The position numbers and the translations under genes were made by a program. From Saturnia japonica (lineage: Eukaryota > Arthropoda > Insecta > Lepidoptera > Saturniidae): 64,000 nucleotides of DNA. Below are positions 34,020-45,876 of this stretch, piece after piece. The notes below the pieces were generated by a model. It was not told where the DNA came from and did not search any database. It was given only the letters and a program-made list of their open reading frames with translations. Positions within the stretch are counted from its first letter, which is position 1; every line of letters starts with the position of its first letter. Location of the stretch: the NCBI GenBank assembly GCA_033032175.1, contig CM065318.1:11036001-11100000 (forward strand), read 5' to 3'.

Positions 34020-34215
34020 CGTCTTATCCTTGCAGTACTATGAAGATATGTAACGGTCTACTGGCCAATGTGTTTCCTCCTTCCTACAATATGAAGTCTT
34101 TCAAAAATAACGTGAATAGACACAGCAGACCAGCATGACAGCAATGTTTGACCATGGGTTGTATATCATACGGTAGTCGCTGATGATATTGGATTGTCGT
34201 CACTAAACCACGCTA
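34020..34215. repeat. Possible LINE ORF2 3'-end relic
   Basis: A frame around 34070-34130 reads PTYNMKSFKNNVNRHSR, resembling the end of some LINE ORF2 proteins. Short and decayed. Confidence 0.25.
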
Positions 34216-34670
34216 CAAGAAAAAAAAAACAACTCTTCAGTTTCAACAGCTCACAAAACATTTTGTTAACTAATAAGCAATTTATATTAGAATTAATTGT
34301 TCATAAACAGCATAAATATGAATTTAACTGCTAATAAATTACTAAACCAAGCACAATTGATATATTTGCTCACACCAGCGATTACGGGAATTTTATAATA
34401 AACTCAAAGGTCAAACGCCTTGCTCTTTAGACGGAATAATACCAGTGGAGTGTTGTGATGGCTGACTTCTTATTACTGCCCTTCAAATGCACTTAATAAC
34501 AAGTTAACCTTATTCAAATTAAATTTAAATTATTATAAATTCACCATTAAAATTAGGAAAAACCATTTTTATTGGAAATTGAATTCTGGAAATAATAATA
34601 TTAAAAAAGGTTAAAATTACGACCCTAGTAAAATTAAAAAAGCACTATTCCAAATTTTAAAAACTTTTAG

Positions 34671-34672
<2 letters not shown>

Positions 34673-34717
<45 letters not shown>
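34673..34717. repeat. 45-base poly(T) tract
   Basis: Uninterrupted T from 34673 to 34717. It may be the poly(A) tail of a minus-strand retroelement or an assembly artefact; sequence to its right changes character. Confidence 0.9.
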
Positions 34718-34725
<8 letters not shown>

Positions 34726-35361
34726 CGTTGCCTTAAACCCTTATCCAAACCGACCCTCGGTTTTCAAACTTAACCAATTGGGGCACGGTTACCATTTCAA
34801 ACAAACATTTCTAGTAATTTCAACCCCCGTTTTATTTGGGTATTTAAGCGAGCCGTGTTACGATTTAGGACAGAATTGACAGATTGCTAAATGTATACAA
34901 CATGTAACACAATAAACGCACACTGTGAAAACTGTTTGTACAGAATCGGCTACTGAATCGATTTCAGCTATTTTTAATATAGGTAATTTTTTACACGAAA
35001 AATAGTCAAAAAAAAGTAAATTAATCACCCCCTCGTCGAACAGTCGAAACTAACGAAAATGAAACGTAAATCCAAAACATTAGGCTTTTTTTCAAGGTTA
35101 TTGTTTAAGGATTTAAGAATTAACTTTATTGCAAGGAGCATAAAGTTTTTTAAAACAATAAAAATAAAAACTCGGCGAACGGCGCGAGAGGCGCGGTGCT
35201 GCGTGACCAAAGTTATACAAACAAAAGAAGCTAGTCGAACTTGAATCTAGTCATGCCGGATGTGTCACGTCGGCCTTATCAGTGAGAGCGTGTTTTTTGG
35301 AAATATAATGATAACTTTCGGGCACGATGTCTTTTCGACATACTAACATTCAATACACCAA

Positions 35362-36290
35362 ATGGTGAGAACTTTGGCACAGTGTAGAGATAATGTGGCA
35401 CTAGCTTGCAGAACATTTAATAATAAGCATGGTACCAGCGTAGACCTGCGGACTAGGTTAGCCGCAACTCAGCAATTCCGAGACCACGGTTCTTTTCAAC
35501 CGAAAACAGCCATTGACCGGGGAGATAATGTACGCACACGTACTCGTCTTCAGAATGAAATTCTCAATTATTTTGACGAGAATTCTCATAGCAGTACCCG
35601 AGAAGCAGCACCACATTTTGACGTCAATCACATGTACGTGTGGCGAACGCTTTGTGGTGACGGTGAGAATCCATTTCACCTGATACGCTGTCAGGAGTTG
35701 ACTCTACGTGATTACGTACTAAGGTTGGATTTCAGGCGGTGGTTATTGGAAAATTGGCATTGAAACATTGTTTGAACCGACGAAAGTACATTTACGTGTG
35801 TGGGAATGTACAATCAACATAATAGGCATTAGTGGATGCACTAAAATCCTCACGCATGCAGAGTGGACTTCCAGCATCGGTTGTCGGTTAACGTTTGGGC
35901 GGGCGTTATCGGTATACACGTACTGCGGCCGTGTTCTTCGAGAGATTAACAGGACCATCAATTTACGTTTTCGCGAGAGACTCTACCGACGCTGCTAGAA
36001 GACATACCTCTTGGTAAATTTACGAGAGATATTCTACCAACATGACGGTGCCCCTGTGCATTTCACGTGGAGTATTTGACAGCATTTTAAAGGTGAGTAT
36101 GAAGAGCGCTGGATCTGTCGCGGCGGATCTGTCCAATGGCCTACTAGACCAGCTGACTTGACGCCTCTTAACTTTTTTTGTGGGAACATATTACATCGTT
36201 GGTGTACTTTAACGCGACAACAAGTGCTGAAGACCTAAAACCTAGGATAGTGGCCGCCTTTCAAAAAGTGAAATGTTAGTGTTAAACTAA
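35362..36290 (+). pseudogene. Mariner-like (DUF4817-type) transposase, broken
   Basis: Successive frames give the parts of a mariner-like transposase in order: an N-terminal helix-turn-helix part (RLAATQQFRDHGSF, VRTRTRLQNEIL), HMYVWRTLCGDGENPFH, then LDFRRWLLENW (to ~35760), EWTSSIGCRLTFGRA and REINRTINLRFRERLYRR (~35865-35990), FYQHDGAPVHFT (second catalytic D, ~36030-36065) and WPTRPADLTPLNFFCGN (third D, ~36135-36190). At least two frameshifts and several stops separate them. No clear terminal inverted repeats were found, and the right flank enters poor sequence. Confidence 0.82.
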
Positions 36291-36399
36291 GACAACAATT
36301 TCGCAAACGGGTAATAAAGTGCATTGAACAAGGTGGATAGTATGGAAGGTTTGGGTTTTTAAGGGACCGCCGATAAGTCTTTTGTAGGACTAAGATTCC

Positions 36400-39300
36400 G
36401 TGGTTTGACTAAATTAAGACTTCACTTTAATAAAAATTGAAAATATAAATTCAACTTTTAAACACTTTTAAATTTAATTTTCTATTAAATTCAACCAATT
36501 CTTTATCACCATTTATTTTTTGCGGACTTCTTCGGATTCCGTCCGCTATTTGCTTCGCGCCGAATTCTTAACGTGCAATTTACCTTTTTTGAACTGACTT
36601 TTTTTTTTTTGAATTGACCTACACTGTTACCTTGGGTAAACCCTTTTTACGTTAAAAATTCAAACACTCAAGGGAAAGTTTTGTGGGATTAGATTAAATG
36701 GGATTTTCCTTTGGGGGTTTGGGGTGGTGCGTTATTCCGTTACATGTTGGTAATAAATATACCATAATTTCCCTTTCCTCCTAGAAGGAAGGAAACCTGG
36801 TAGTTATTCAGTAATTGGAAAATTTTTAACAATTGGCTTTAACTAACTTTTTTGCGTTAAAAAAGAAAAAAGGTTCCCCACGGAACCCTTGAACCTTGTT
36901 GGCCACGTTTTGCATAAGTGTTAAGGGATTAAGCCCGTTGAACCCGAAGTGCCTTTGTTCGCCGGGGGTTCCTTACCCAAGGTTTACAGAAGGAAACGGA
37001 ATAAGGGGACCCAAATGGATGCGGGTTCTGGACAAAATTGAGAACCCCTTGCGGAAAAACGGGTTAGCGGGCCGTGGAGTTGTTTAAACAAGGAATATTT
37101 AATTCGTTTTCGGTGTAGTGGGAACAATAAAATATTGGGGCCCCTTTGACCGGTTTTCCTGGGTCCGAAAATTAAGTGGCCCGGCTTTTTTAAAATTCCG
37201 GTGGTTGAAGGCGGTTCTCAAATTACAAAGGGGAGCCTTGTTTAACGTTCCCTGTACAAAATATTTCTTAATTACCTTCCAAATACCCCCAGACTAGAGG
37301 AACCTTATTTGATGGAGAAAGTTTAAAAACTTTACTTAACTTGTGGGAAAGGCAATTAGGTAAAAAGGCACGTTTGTAGGAGCGGAGCTTTTGTGGGGCA
37401 TTTACTCACCGCCAAAGAGGATTCAAACCCCAAGGAAGCGTGTTCCTTTCAATGTGGGTCAAAAAGGAGACCAATAACCTAAGGGACCCAAATTTTCTTT
37501 TTTAAAAGAAGGTTAATTGTAAAGCTTAAAAGGTTTAAGCCTTCCAATCCTGGGTTCGAACCGATTTGGACATTTTAGGGATTAAAACGGAAAGCCATTT
37601 AAAATTCCGAGGATGGTGGGTTGTTTTGGTCTGAAGGGGATTATTTATCTTTATTGCGAGTCAAGCGTATAGTACCTTTGAATGGGAGTCCAAAAGGTAT
37701 GCGGTTAACAAAAATAATTTAAGCCAGGACCCTTTTTTAACCCCTGGCTTTTAACCCGTTGGAAAATTTCCCTTCCAACCATAAAGGTGGTTTTAGAAAG
37801 CGTTATTTTGGTTACCATGGGGATTAAACGGTTAACAAATTGGGTTAAATAACCCTTCGGGTTAAAACCTTGAGTAAAAGACCCAATTTAACCGGGTTTA
37901 ATATAGTTAAACAAAATTAAATGAAGTGCCCGGAAAGGCCGGTCAAATTTGATAAATTGAAGAATATCTTAGCCACCCAAACCCGTTGCTCCGGCGGATT
38001 AATTTTTTTTATTATTGGCTTGGCCGGTAAGAAATCCGCCTAAATTTTCCCAAAGTTTTGGAGACTGACGGGGTAGGTGGGAACCGGAGGGCCTTTGCCG
38101 GCTTCGGAATACCATCTTGGTTTTTTCCCACCTTAAAATTTGGAGTAACTATTAACATTAAGATCAACCAATTAACCCTTGGGGGAAAAGGGAAAAATGG
38201 TATTTATTTTGATCCCGGGGAAAGGTTTTTTACTTAAAGGCAAAAAGGAAAAAATTCCTTCAGAACCTATGGGACGGGAGGTGTCCGGGGAACTTATTGG
38301 TTGGAGTTTGTATTGGGTGGTAATTTGCACGAACACTTGTTCGGGGCCTGGCCTCCCAAGGGCCCCGAGGCACTTGGCCTTGGGTTGCCGCTAGAAGGGA
38401 GGGTTGGGACCCTTGGGGGGGGCCCTTAAAAGCCCTTAGGGCTGCCTGTTTATAAGGCCGGCACGGTTTTCACCCCCATTTTTTTATTCCAATATTCGGG
38501 CCTAAGGTCTCTTAAGGCCCTTAAGGGTTCCGGTTTTTGGCGAAATTCGTCCACAGCGCCGGTTTTTTTCAAACAACGGAGTTTTCGGCTTAAAATGTCG
38601 TTTCAATTTTAGGTTCTTGGAACCTTTAGGGGGAAAAGGAAACTGGGAATTAATGAAGGACCCAAACGCCATTTTAACTGGACAAAGGCCTGGGTTAATT
38701 TTTTTAAATAGCAACCAAATTTTTGGCCAAGGAATTAAATTTTTTGCCTAGTTATAAAATGGTGGGTGGTGTTAAAAATATTTAACCGAAATTACCTTTA
38801 ATAATAATAAGGTTTATTTTTTAAATTATTTTTGACTCAAATTTCCGTTGTTACCTTAAATTTAACCCCATTACTGGAGCTTTTTGCCAAACAAGTTGTA
38901 AATTGGGGTACCCGTTAATACCATTCACCGAGGAAATATTTTTCTAGGTTCAAACCTAGAGGCCTTTCCTGGCAAATAAACGCCTAACATGGACCTTCGG
39001 TTTTTTTAGTTAAAACGGATTACCTTCCATAATTGGTAAGGTTCGGAGGATCAAACCGGGAAAAAAAAATTTCGTTTTTTAATTTAAATAATTAATTTTT
39101 TAAATAATTTTTTTTTATACTTTTTAATTTTTCCTAAAAAACTTATTTGGGATTTCCTTTAAAAAAGGCCACAATCCGCTCCGGTGGTTCGCGGCGTTAA
39201 AAAAAAAGATTTAATTTTTGGTTTAAATTTAAATTAAAATAATTAAATTTTAACCCTTAAGGTGAAAATTTTAAAAATTTTCTAAAACGGGGGAACCCAA

Positions 39301-41060
39301 GGGCTTATAAAAAACGCTCCAATGGCTTGAATAAAAACTGCATTAAATCGTGTTTCCAAGGAAGTACCCTTAAGCTTTAAAACGAAAAAGTTAGGGGGCC
39401 GGGGGGAAACCTTTAGCCTTAAGGGCCTTGGTTGGGGGAGGGGAATGGTTTGGTGAAAACGGGTTCTTAACCGGCCTCAGGGCCCGGCCGGCCGGGGACT
39501 GGCCGGGCCCAAAGCGCGGGAAATTTAAAAAAAACGGGTTTTTTTTGAATTGGCTAGGCCCCTCCGGGGGTTTGGTCCTTTTCCCTTTGGCGCGGGGCCT
39601 TGGGGCAAAAGGATTAACGGGGATGCCCTCCTAATAACAAGACTTGGGGACACCCACAGTTCGCCGGGAATGTTTGGGGGGGCCTTTTTTGGGCATTTAA
39701 ACCCAAACCCCGGACGAGAATTTCATTAGAAAACCCCTAATCTTTGGCACGGCCATGGGGTTTTGAATGGGGCCTCCACTTAAATCCCGGAAGAGGCCAG
39801 TTTTACAAGTTTTTTTCGGGGAAAGGTCCAAATATAATTGTATGGGTTATTTTATTAATTTATTGGATAAATTAAACTTTTTTACAAAAACCACCTCCAG
39901 GGTTATTTACCGAATTTGGGGTAATAAGGAGGTTCCCGGAGAAAAAAAATTCAAAATTTTTCCAATTATTTTATTTGGAATTCCCGTGGAAATTTCTTAT
40001 CTGTTCGTACAATCAACTTTTTTTACTGAAAATTATTTTAAATTTTAACTAAGTAAGGTATGTGCGGGAAATAAGGTCTAGCTAATGGACATTTGAAATA
40101 AAATAAAAACTATTTGTCGAAATCAACAAGTTTTAATGTTAGTTCAACCTAAAGATCAAACTGTCAAATATAAAGAAAAATTGCCAACTTCTGCCATAAA
40201 CAAAAACAAAATTAAATGTTTTTAAAAACCTTGCCAATAGGCCTTATATACTATGGTAGGATAAAAAGGCCTAAGATTTTAATAAACATAAATATTCAAA
40301 ATAGGCTTCGAACATTTGGTAATTTAGTTCAATAATTAATAATGGTGCAATAAGCAAGCTAAAGTCTTAAAAACAACAAAAAATTTTTCTTTTGGCACCA
40401 AAAATCCAGGACAAACCCTTTCCAAAATTAATTTCTTGTTTGTCAATCCCCCGCCTGACAAACCGCCGGCATTCCCTTTTCATTTTTTTGATAAAATCAA
40501 CTTGGGCCCAAGGGCATTTTTAGGGAACATTGTCCCCTCAATTTTTGTCCCAGGGCCAAAAAATTTTTGTTCTTTAAACGACCCCTTTTGATAAAGTTCC
40601 AAACCTCGCCTTGGTTTTTTTATTTAACTCTTGAAACCTTTGGAGGTTTGAATTTTTTTAATAATTTTTTTTCCTTTTTTTTAAAACAGGTCCGGGTTAT
40701 TGGTAAATTCCATGTAATTTTTCTTTTTTTTAAAGATTTTCTTTTCAGATTTTTTATTCGGGGCCAACCCTCCCACTTTGTAATTGGTCGGGACAGCCGA
40801 CCACAAGGTTTTTAGGACCCAATCCTTGAATGTTGTTAAGCAACTTAAAATTTAACAATAATTATAATTTTAAGTTGTAATTACTTGTTTTACCCCAACC
40901 ATTTTAAAAAGAAAAAATAAACAGTTAAAACTTAAATTTCCAACATAATTTTTTTGGTAAAAGTTTTCCTAAATTTAAAATCTTCGGACCTTTAAAGTTT
41001 GAATTTTAAGGGAAAAAGTTTTTTTTATTTTTCCTTTACCCAAAGTTTAGCGGTTAAGTT
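36400..41060. other. Region of anomalous, homopolymer-rich sequence
   Basis: From ~36.4 to ~41.06 kb bases come overwhelmingly in runs of two to five (for example 'aacctttagggggaaaagg' at 38621), unlike the sequence on either side. No long open frame or intact element survives; short frames here, such as 38179-38394 and 39428-39634, look accidental. A stretch at 39645-39680 ('cccacagttcgccgggaatg') resembles the SINE body at 8705-8730 with extra bases. I infer uncorrected long-read consensus. An unusual low-complexity satellite is the alternative. Confidence 0.6.
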
Positions 41061-42406
41061 TAATTATAATTATTAATTATAAGTACCTACCTATTATAGT
41101 TACAAACCTTATCGTATTTATCATAATCTTATTTTCATATTTTTCATATAACATAATGCTTTATACAACAGTGACTTAAATATAAATTATACATGATTAA
41201 TATGTAAATGATTTAGGTGTAGTCTCGGAAGTAGTGTGTTAGTAAAGTGTAGGTAATGTGTTTGGGCGCTTTTAAATTAAGTATTTAAATGTGTATCAAT
41301 ATAATTTTAGTTAAATTCTAAATTGGGCTTTTAATAAACTTTCTGTTTTCGTAGCCTGAGTCTGAGTCTGAGTCGTTTAAGGAAGAGTTATCTTATTGTA
41401 TGAAGGTTGTATGAATTAATTCCCAATAGCTTAAATGTTTTATTATATAACAAATAGCTAAGCCGTTAGGAATATTTTGCATATTAAAGAATTAAAACAA
41501 GTAACAGCTGTTATCTTATTTAAAGAATTTTTTTTTGTTGTTAACTCTTATGTTAGGTGAATATATTTTCATTACGAATGCTAACTGTTTTTTATATTGA
41601 AAAAGTTTGAGAAAAATCGTTTTAATATAATTAATATATAATTTAATAGTCTATAATATAATTGTGGGGAAGGTAAACTTAAACTTTAACAAATTACGGG
41701 AGATATGGCGTTGGCACAAAAAACACCTATGAGATATAATATAGACATCTCTTCTGGAAATGACAAGCAAACTAAGCATTACGTTTAGGGACTTTAATTA
41801 TATCCTCCATCCTTCTTCTTTCCTAGTTTTAAATTATATTTTCCATTTGTCAATCATTGCGACCTGAATATCATCTAAAATGTTGTCTGGAACAGCCTCC
41901 CATTCTTTATTATTATATTCTTAAATACAAAAAAAATGTCTACCTATAATGGGTTCTTATAGCAGTCTTGTTTGATTCGATTGTGAAATTTACCACATAG
42001 TGAAAAATCATTAATTAAAACTCACTTCAACACCACGTCGCAATAGAGGTCAGGTGGTGTACTATCACTTTTATTACATTTCAAATACGATGAAATATTT
42101 TATTTTCTATACTGCCAATTTTGGTTTCCAATCCGTGTATATTCAGTCACCTAGTAGAAACCCTTTGCCATGCAAATAGCATTCCGATAGTTATACATGG
42201 CGAGTCGACCCTTCGTAGTCAGTTTTAGTTTTAGATTTACTAAAAAAAGACTTCAAGTACAAAATAGATATACCTATTAGGTAACTATCATGTGCAAAAC
42301 ATGTTTTTGAGCTAAAGGTGATCTGCGGAGGTGACTTTACTAAACGCGCATAAAGCAAAAACTAGCCAACCTAACCAAACACAAACCAATTCGAATTTTA
42401 TGAAAC
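41061..42406. other. AT-rich flank of the LINE insertion
   Basis: Normal-looking sequence with no recognised gene or repeat, apart from a short 'gagtct' repeat near 41358-41375. Confidence 0.4.
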
Positions 42407-42420
42407 AACATTGCAGTACT
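42407..42420. repeat. LINE target-site duplication, 3' side
   Basis: AACATTGCAGTACT, identical to 48348-48361. It adjoins the poly(A) tail, read as T on the plus strand. Confidence 0.93.
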
Positions 42421-42442
42421 TTTTTTTTTTTTTTTTTTTTTT

Positions 42443-42721
42443 AACGTGGAGGAACCCGTCATGGGTACACACCCGCCCGGGGGGACGAGTGGTTATGTGA
42501 GACTCCTACTCACTAAAACTCCACGGTGTACCATCCGCCGCCACGATGGGGGGACGCGGGACCTGCAGGTAGCATACTACCGCGTCGCCCCGACGGCCGG
42601 CCCGGCACTGCCGGGCCCCGGCCTAAATAGGAGACAGCTCAGTACACCCTAGCCGTCTCCTCCGTCCGCCGAACCTGTGCAGTGGGAAGACAGGCCCCCC
42701 GACCCGTCTCCCCTGGTTCGG
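42443..42721 (-). other. LINE 3' UTR
   Basis: GC-rich, with several self-complementary parts, ending before the poly(A) tract. Strongly similar to the last ~280 bp of the 0.9 kb element at 26974-27871, as expected if the same RT recognises both. Confidence 0.8.
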
Positions 42722-45700
42722 CTAGGGTGGCGGGAGTTGGCGAATGAATCGCCTCCTCCGACCACCCGGTCTTCTTTGGCGGAGAGGGTCGCTTAGGGGA
42801 TCCCCCTCGCGAACCCTCTCCGCGGCCTCCTTCTGCGAGATGATATCCTCGCAGAAGGAGGCCATCGCATGCCACGACCCCTCACTGTCGAGCATGGCTC
42901 TCACCACACTCGGCAGCGAGAGGTCCCCTCCCACCACCACGGTTAGAGCGCGGCGCTGCTCATCCCACGCAGCACACTCAGAAAGAGTATGCTGCGCCGT
43001 GTCTTCCATCGCACCGCACTCGTGACACGCGGTGGTGGGCTCTCTGCGGGCTATTTTGTGCAGGTACCATCCGAAGCAGCCATGTCCGGATAGCACCTGC
43101 ACAAGCCTAAATGTCAGGGAGCCCCGGTCCCTATTTATCCACCGTTCGAGGACCGGGCGGACGGCATCTATGGTGTATCGCCCATAGCGCGCATCCGCCA
43201 GGTCCTCCCCCCATCTCCTTATCATCTCCTGACGGCCCTCACGCCGCAGCCTTTCCACTTCAATAAGAGCTGGAGGCTCCCCCATATTTCTCCTCGCCGC
43301 CGTATATCTGTAAACGGCAGCGAGCACTTCCGCCTCCAGCTCCCAAGGTGGGGAGCCGTCGAGCACGAAAGCCGCCCCCGCGGACACCGATCTGTATCCG
43401 CGGACGACTCTCAGCGCCACAACCCGCTGTGCAGCACGCAGTACACGTCTGCTTGTGGCGCCTAGAGCATCCACCCAAATCGGTGCCCCATAGACGGCCA
43501 TGCTCCGCACGACTCCCGCATAAAGGCGTCGGCAGCTCGTGCCCGGCCCTCCCGAGTTTGGGAGGAGCCGACCAAGAGCCGCCGCCGTTCCCAATATACG
43601 CGGTCCGAGTCCCACGAAATGGGACTCGAATCGCCATCTTCCGTCCAGGATGAGGCCCAGATACCTCATCTGGGCCCCAACTCGGATCCTGTGTCCTTCG
43701 ACTATAATGTGTGCCCCAGGAGGCGGCCCACACCGGAGCCCATGAAAAAGTAAGGCCTCGGTCTTCTCAGCCGCCACCCTGAGGCCCAACGACTGTATGC
43801 GCCCGACCACGAGGGCGACGCCCTCTGTGGCCAGGCGCGCCACCTCTCCCCAGCTCTCCCCCTGGGCCACGACAAGGGTGTCGTCCGCGTAACAGATTAT
43901 GCGCGTCCTCGAAGGGAGCGCTACGCGGAGCACCCAGTCGTAGCCCATGTTCCACAGGAGCGGCCCAAGCACCGACCCCTGTGGAACACCGCACCCTACA
44001 TGGCGCCGGGCCACAACTCCTTGGCCGTTCGCGAAGACGACCTCTCTATCCTGGAGGTAGTCCTCCAACAGCCGCCGCAGGTACGAGGGCACTCCGAAAA
44101 ACCTGAGTGCCTCTCGAATGACACCATGCGGCAGACTGTTGAAGGCGTTGGCGATGTCAATCGACACCGCCAGCAACCTACCTCTCCCCTGGGTCGCCTC
44201 CGCGGACCACGCCTTCAGGGTGGAGAGGGCATCCAAAGTTGAACGCCCTTTCCGGAAGCCGAACTGCCGGTCCGAGAGTTCCGGCCCCACTTCCTCCATG
44301 TGCCGGATGACACGGGAGGCAACTATGCGTTCCAGCATCTTTCCCGTGTCATCCAGCAACACAAGGGGCCGGTACGAGGACGGGCAGTCCGGAGGACGAC
44401 CCCCCTTCGCAAGAAGGCAGAGCCGCCCCACCTTCCAGAGCTTCGGGAACCGTCCGGCTGATAAACAACGGTCGAACAGCTCCCGCAGCTCTCCCCTCAT
44501 GTGGCCCAGCGTCACGCCTAGTAGTTGGCCCGGAACTCCGTCCGGGCCAGGTGCCCTACGCTTATTACGGAGGCGCTTCATCACCAGCCTCATCTCTTCA
44601 TCAGTGATGAGGCAGGGCAGCAACTGCTCCTCCACAAAAACGCCCCCACTTGACATGGGAGGTGGGAGGAGCTCTGGAGGGTCGGGCAACAATGTGGCCA
44701 CGACCCTCGCCAGGACCTCTGGATTTAAGGTTTCCGTTAACGGGGGCGCCTGCCTTCGGAACTTTTTCCTAATCATCCGGTAAGGGCGCCCCCACGGATC
44801 CCCATCCAGGGACCTCAGGAGCTCCTCCCACCTCTCATTTTTGGCCCGGCCGATGGCTACCTGCAGTGACTTTTTGCACTCCCTGTAGGCACCATACAGC
44901 CGGGCCTCCTCCCCGGCTTGCTGTGTTCGCCGCCGGCGGCAACGCTGGTACTGCCGTCGTGCCGCGGAGCAGGCCACCCGGAGATCAGCTATCTCCGGGG
45001 ACCACCAATACACCGCCCGTCTGTTTTGTGGGTGGCTATTACTCCGCGGCATCGATGCGTCGCAGACCGCCGTGAGGGCCTCACGGAAACGGTCTGCAGA
45101 CGCATCCACATCTTCATCCACTTGAGCTAGCGCTCGCCAGCTCTGAACAATGGCCGCCTCTTCCGCCAGCTCCCGGTTGAGGCGGCCAAGAACCCATCGA
45201 GGAAACGCCGTTCGCCGACGGGGGCGAAGCGCCAGCTCCCCTGGGGAGGTGGAGACTTCGAACCGAATGTATCGGTGATCCGATAAGGTCTCCACCTCTT
45301 CCAGAACCCGCCATCCATGCACGCGGCGTGCGACAGACGGCGTGGCAAACGATACGTCCACCACAGACCCTCCGTTCTGCCGCACGCACGTGTACGTAAT
45401 ACCTCTGTTGAGGAGGGACAGTCTAACCTCAACTGTCCACTCCTCAACCGCCGACCCTCGCGGGTCCGTGTTCGCCGCCCCCCATGCCCTCGACTTAGCG
45501 TTGAGATCTCCAAGTAGGACGATGGGAAGCGGTGACAGCCGCCTTACCGCTAGCCCCAGGGAGTCGAGGAACGCCTCGAACTCCACCAGGGCCCGGTTTG
45601 GGGAGAAATATACACCAATAATGACGTGTTCTCCCCGCGCGGCTGCCACGAACCCAGCGCCCCTCTCCTTAACAGAGAGGGGTGGTCCGGAACTGTGGAT

Positions 45701-45874
45701 CGCCACAGAGCCATCCAGGTCCCCAACCCAGTGAGGCTGATCAGGGACATAATACGGCTCCGCAGCGACCGCAACGTCAATGTTCCACTCCGCCACAGAC
45801 TGAACAAATAAATCTTGTGCTGCGGCGGAGTGGTTTAAGTTCCCCTGAAGGTAACTACCATTGGCGTGATCCAT
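42722..45874 (-). CDS. LINE ORF2: apurinic-type endonuclease and reverse transcriptase (1050 aa)
   Basis: The protein nicks target DNA and copies the element RNA at the nick (target-primed reverse transcription). Visible domains: endonuclease ~1-210, with GDLNAKSRAWG (122-132) and LSDHR (197-201); RT ~430-760, with PGPDGVPGQLL (442-452), SYRPLVLLD (500-508), SIDIANAF (571-578, catalytic D573), GVPQGSVLGPLL (629-640) and CYADDT (661-666, catalytic DD); C-terminal CCHC, C950-x2-C953-x8-H962-x4-C967. All key residues are present. The start ATG (45874-45872) shares its A with the TAA of ORF1. TAATG coupling of this kind has been shown for SART1 of Bombyx. Length is normal for the R1 clade. The many antisense frames over it are shadows. 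Confidence 0.96.
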   Translation of the reverse strand: MDHANGSYLQGNLNHSAAAQDLFVQSVAEWNIDVAVAAEPYYVPDQPHWVGDLDGSVAIHSSGPPLSVKERGAGFVAAARGEHVIIGVYFSPNRALVEFEAFLDSLGLAVRRLSPLPIVLLGDLNAKSRAWGAANTDPRGSAVEEWTVEVRLSLLNRGITYTCVRQNGGSVVDVSFATPSVARRVHGWRVLEEVETLSDHRYIRFEVSTSPGELALRPRRRTAFPRWVLGRLNRELAEEAAIVQSWRALAQVDEDVDASADRFREALTAVCDASMPRSNSHPQNRRAVYWWSPEIADLRVACSAARRQYQRCRRRRTQQAGEEARLYGAYRECKKSLQVAIGRAKNERWEELLRSLDGDPWGRPYRMIRKKFRRQAPPLTETLNPEVLARVVATLLPDPPELLPPPMSSGGVFVEEQLLPCLITDEEMRLVMKRLRNKRRAPGPDGVPGQLLGVTLGHMRGELRELFDRCLSAGRFPKLWKVGRLCLLAKGGRPPDCPSSYRPLVLLDDTGKMLERIVASRVIRHMEEVGPELSDRQFGFRKGRSTLDALSTLKAWSAEATQGRGRLLAVSIDIANAFNSLPHGVIREALRFFGVPSYLRRLLEDYLQDREVVFANGQGVVARRHVGCGVPQGSVLGPLLWNMGYDWVLRVALPSRTRIICYADDTLVVAQGESWGEVARLATEGVALVVGRIQSLGLRVAAEKTEALLFHGLRCGPPPGAHIIVEGHRIRVGAQMRYLGLILDGRWRFESHFVGLGPRILGTAAALGRLLPNSGGPGTSCRRLYAGVVRSMAVYGAPIWVDALGATSRRVLRAAQRVVALRVVRGYRSVSAGAAFVLDGSPPWELEAEVLAAVYRYTAARRNMGEPPALIEVERLRREGRQEMIRRWGEDLADARYGRYTIDAVRPVLERWINRDRGSLTFRLVQVLSGHGCFGWYLHKIARREPTTACHECGAMEDTAQHTLSECAAWDEQRRALTVVVGGDLSLPSVVRAMLDSEGSWHAMASFCEDIISQKEAAERVREGDPLSDPLRQRRPGGRRRRFIRQLPPP

Positions 45875-45876
45875 TA
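45872..45876 (-). promoter_or_regulatory. TAATG stop-start translational coupling site
   Basis: ORF1 TAA (45876-45874) and ORF2 ATG (45874-45872) share one A. In SART1 this UAAUG arrangement lets ribosomes reinitiate on ORF2, an established case; here the function is inferred. Confidence 0.85.

Noticed and set aside
38179..39634. Open frames at 38179-38394, 38502-38714 and 39428-39634
   Set aside because: They lie inside the homopolymer-rich interval, have low-complexity products and no recognisable motif.
36400..41060. Horizontally acquired bacterial DNA
   Set aside because: Despite GC-rich patches there are no long open frames or ribosome-site patterns, and the dominant signal is base doubling, which points to sequence quality.
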